From assembly GCA_937923375.1 (NCBI GenBank), contig CALAJG010000082.1:1-14493 (forward strand): 14,493 bases of DNA, read 5' to 3'. The stretch is from an uncultured Leucothrix sp. (GTDB taxonomy: Bacteria; Pseudomonadota; Gammaproteobacteria; Thiotrichales; Thiotrichaceae). The notes beneath the pieces are model-generated. The model did not search any database. It saw nothing but the letters and a program-made list of their open reading frames with translations, and had not been told where the DNA came from. Numbering within the stretch: the first letter of the stretch is position 1; every line of letters begins with the position of its first letter. Positions 14,377 to 14,493 of the stretch are shown one piece after another. Both the position numbers and the translations under genes were made by a program.

Positions 14377-14493
14377 TTAACACATCGCTTGCTCATATTC
14401 TTCGGATGCTTCCATCCAAGCCATTTCTGCAGTTTCAATCGAAGCGTCGATATCGCGTTTCTTCAGCAACAGTGCTTTTAACGCATCTTTGTT
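14377..14493 (-). CDS. ABC-F family ATPase, last 38 residues (cut by window edge), YheS-like
   Basis: The minus-strand frame entering at 14493 ends at TAA 14377-14379. Its translation contains KALLLKKRDIDASIETAEM and AWMEASEEYEQAMC, an acidic, amphipathic helix pair like the C-terminal end of YheS/Uup-type ABC-F proteins (LxxxExxxAExxWLEASEELE). ABC-F proteins are soluble twin ATPases acting on ribosomes. No nucleotide-binding motif is in view, so the assignment rests on this tail alone. The gene ends 25 nt upstream of the Bax1-I promoter. Confidence 0.65.
   Translation of the reverse strand, partial: NKDALKALLLKKRDIDASIETAEMAWMEASEEYEQAMC

Overview
The window looks like chromosome from a gammaproteobacterium of moderate to low GC. 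The evidence is an ApaH of the symmetrical Ap4A hydrolase type, a glnK-amtB pair, a Bax1-I membrane protein next to a YheS-like ABC-F tail, and a kynA-kynU operon. A marine or Kangiella-like lineage is my guess from protein style; nothing in the window proves it. I see no tRNA, rRNA, insertion sequence, integrase, CRISPR array or replication origin.

Layout. (1) 1-1136, minus strand: tryptophan 2,3-dioxygenase (kynA) followed one base later by kynureninase (kynU, cut by the window edge), the start of the kynurenine pathway. (2) 1361-8008: a seven-gene surface-glycan island. It holds a SAM methyltransferase and a GT2 glycosyltransferase (plus), a GT2-like and a GT4 glycosyltransferase (minus), then a GT25 glycosyltransferase, a membrane-associated glycoside-hydrolase-like barrel and a WaaP/KdkA-type sugar kinase (plus). 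The kinase, GT25 and LpcC-like GT4 point to lipopolysaccharide or lipooligosaccharide core assembly rather than capsule export: there is no flippase, polymerase or ABC exporter here. (3) 8039-9496, minus: apaH and a tightly coupled gene for an unknown C-terminally anchored membrane protein. (4) 9660-11657, plus: a UvrD-like superfamily 1 helicase with an unassigned N-terminal region. (5) 11756-13420, plus: glnK-amtB, nitrogen sensing and ammonium transport, ended by a 36-bp perfect palindrome. (6) 13585-14493, minus: a Bax1-I/YccA-type membrane protein and the last 38 residues of an ABC-F ATPase.

The island is the only accessory-looking part. Its genes are visibly more AT-rich by eye than glnK-amtB, it is broken into three transcription blocks with one inverted pair, and it sits between housekeeping genes. 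Its most unusual member is the barrel protein at 5952-7250: it keeps a plausible catalytic nucleophile but has alanine where clan GH-A enzymes carry the acid/base glutamate, and it is translationally coupled to the sugar kinase. No clearly new defence or mobile system is visible.
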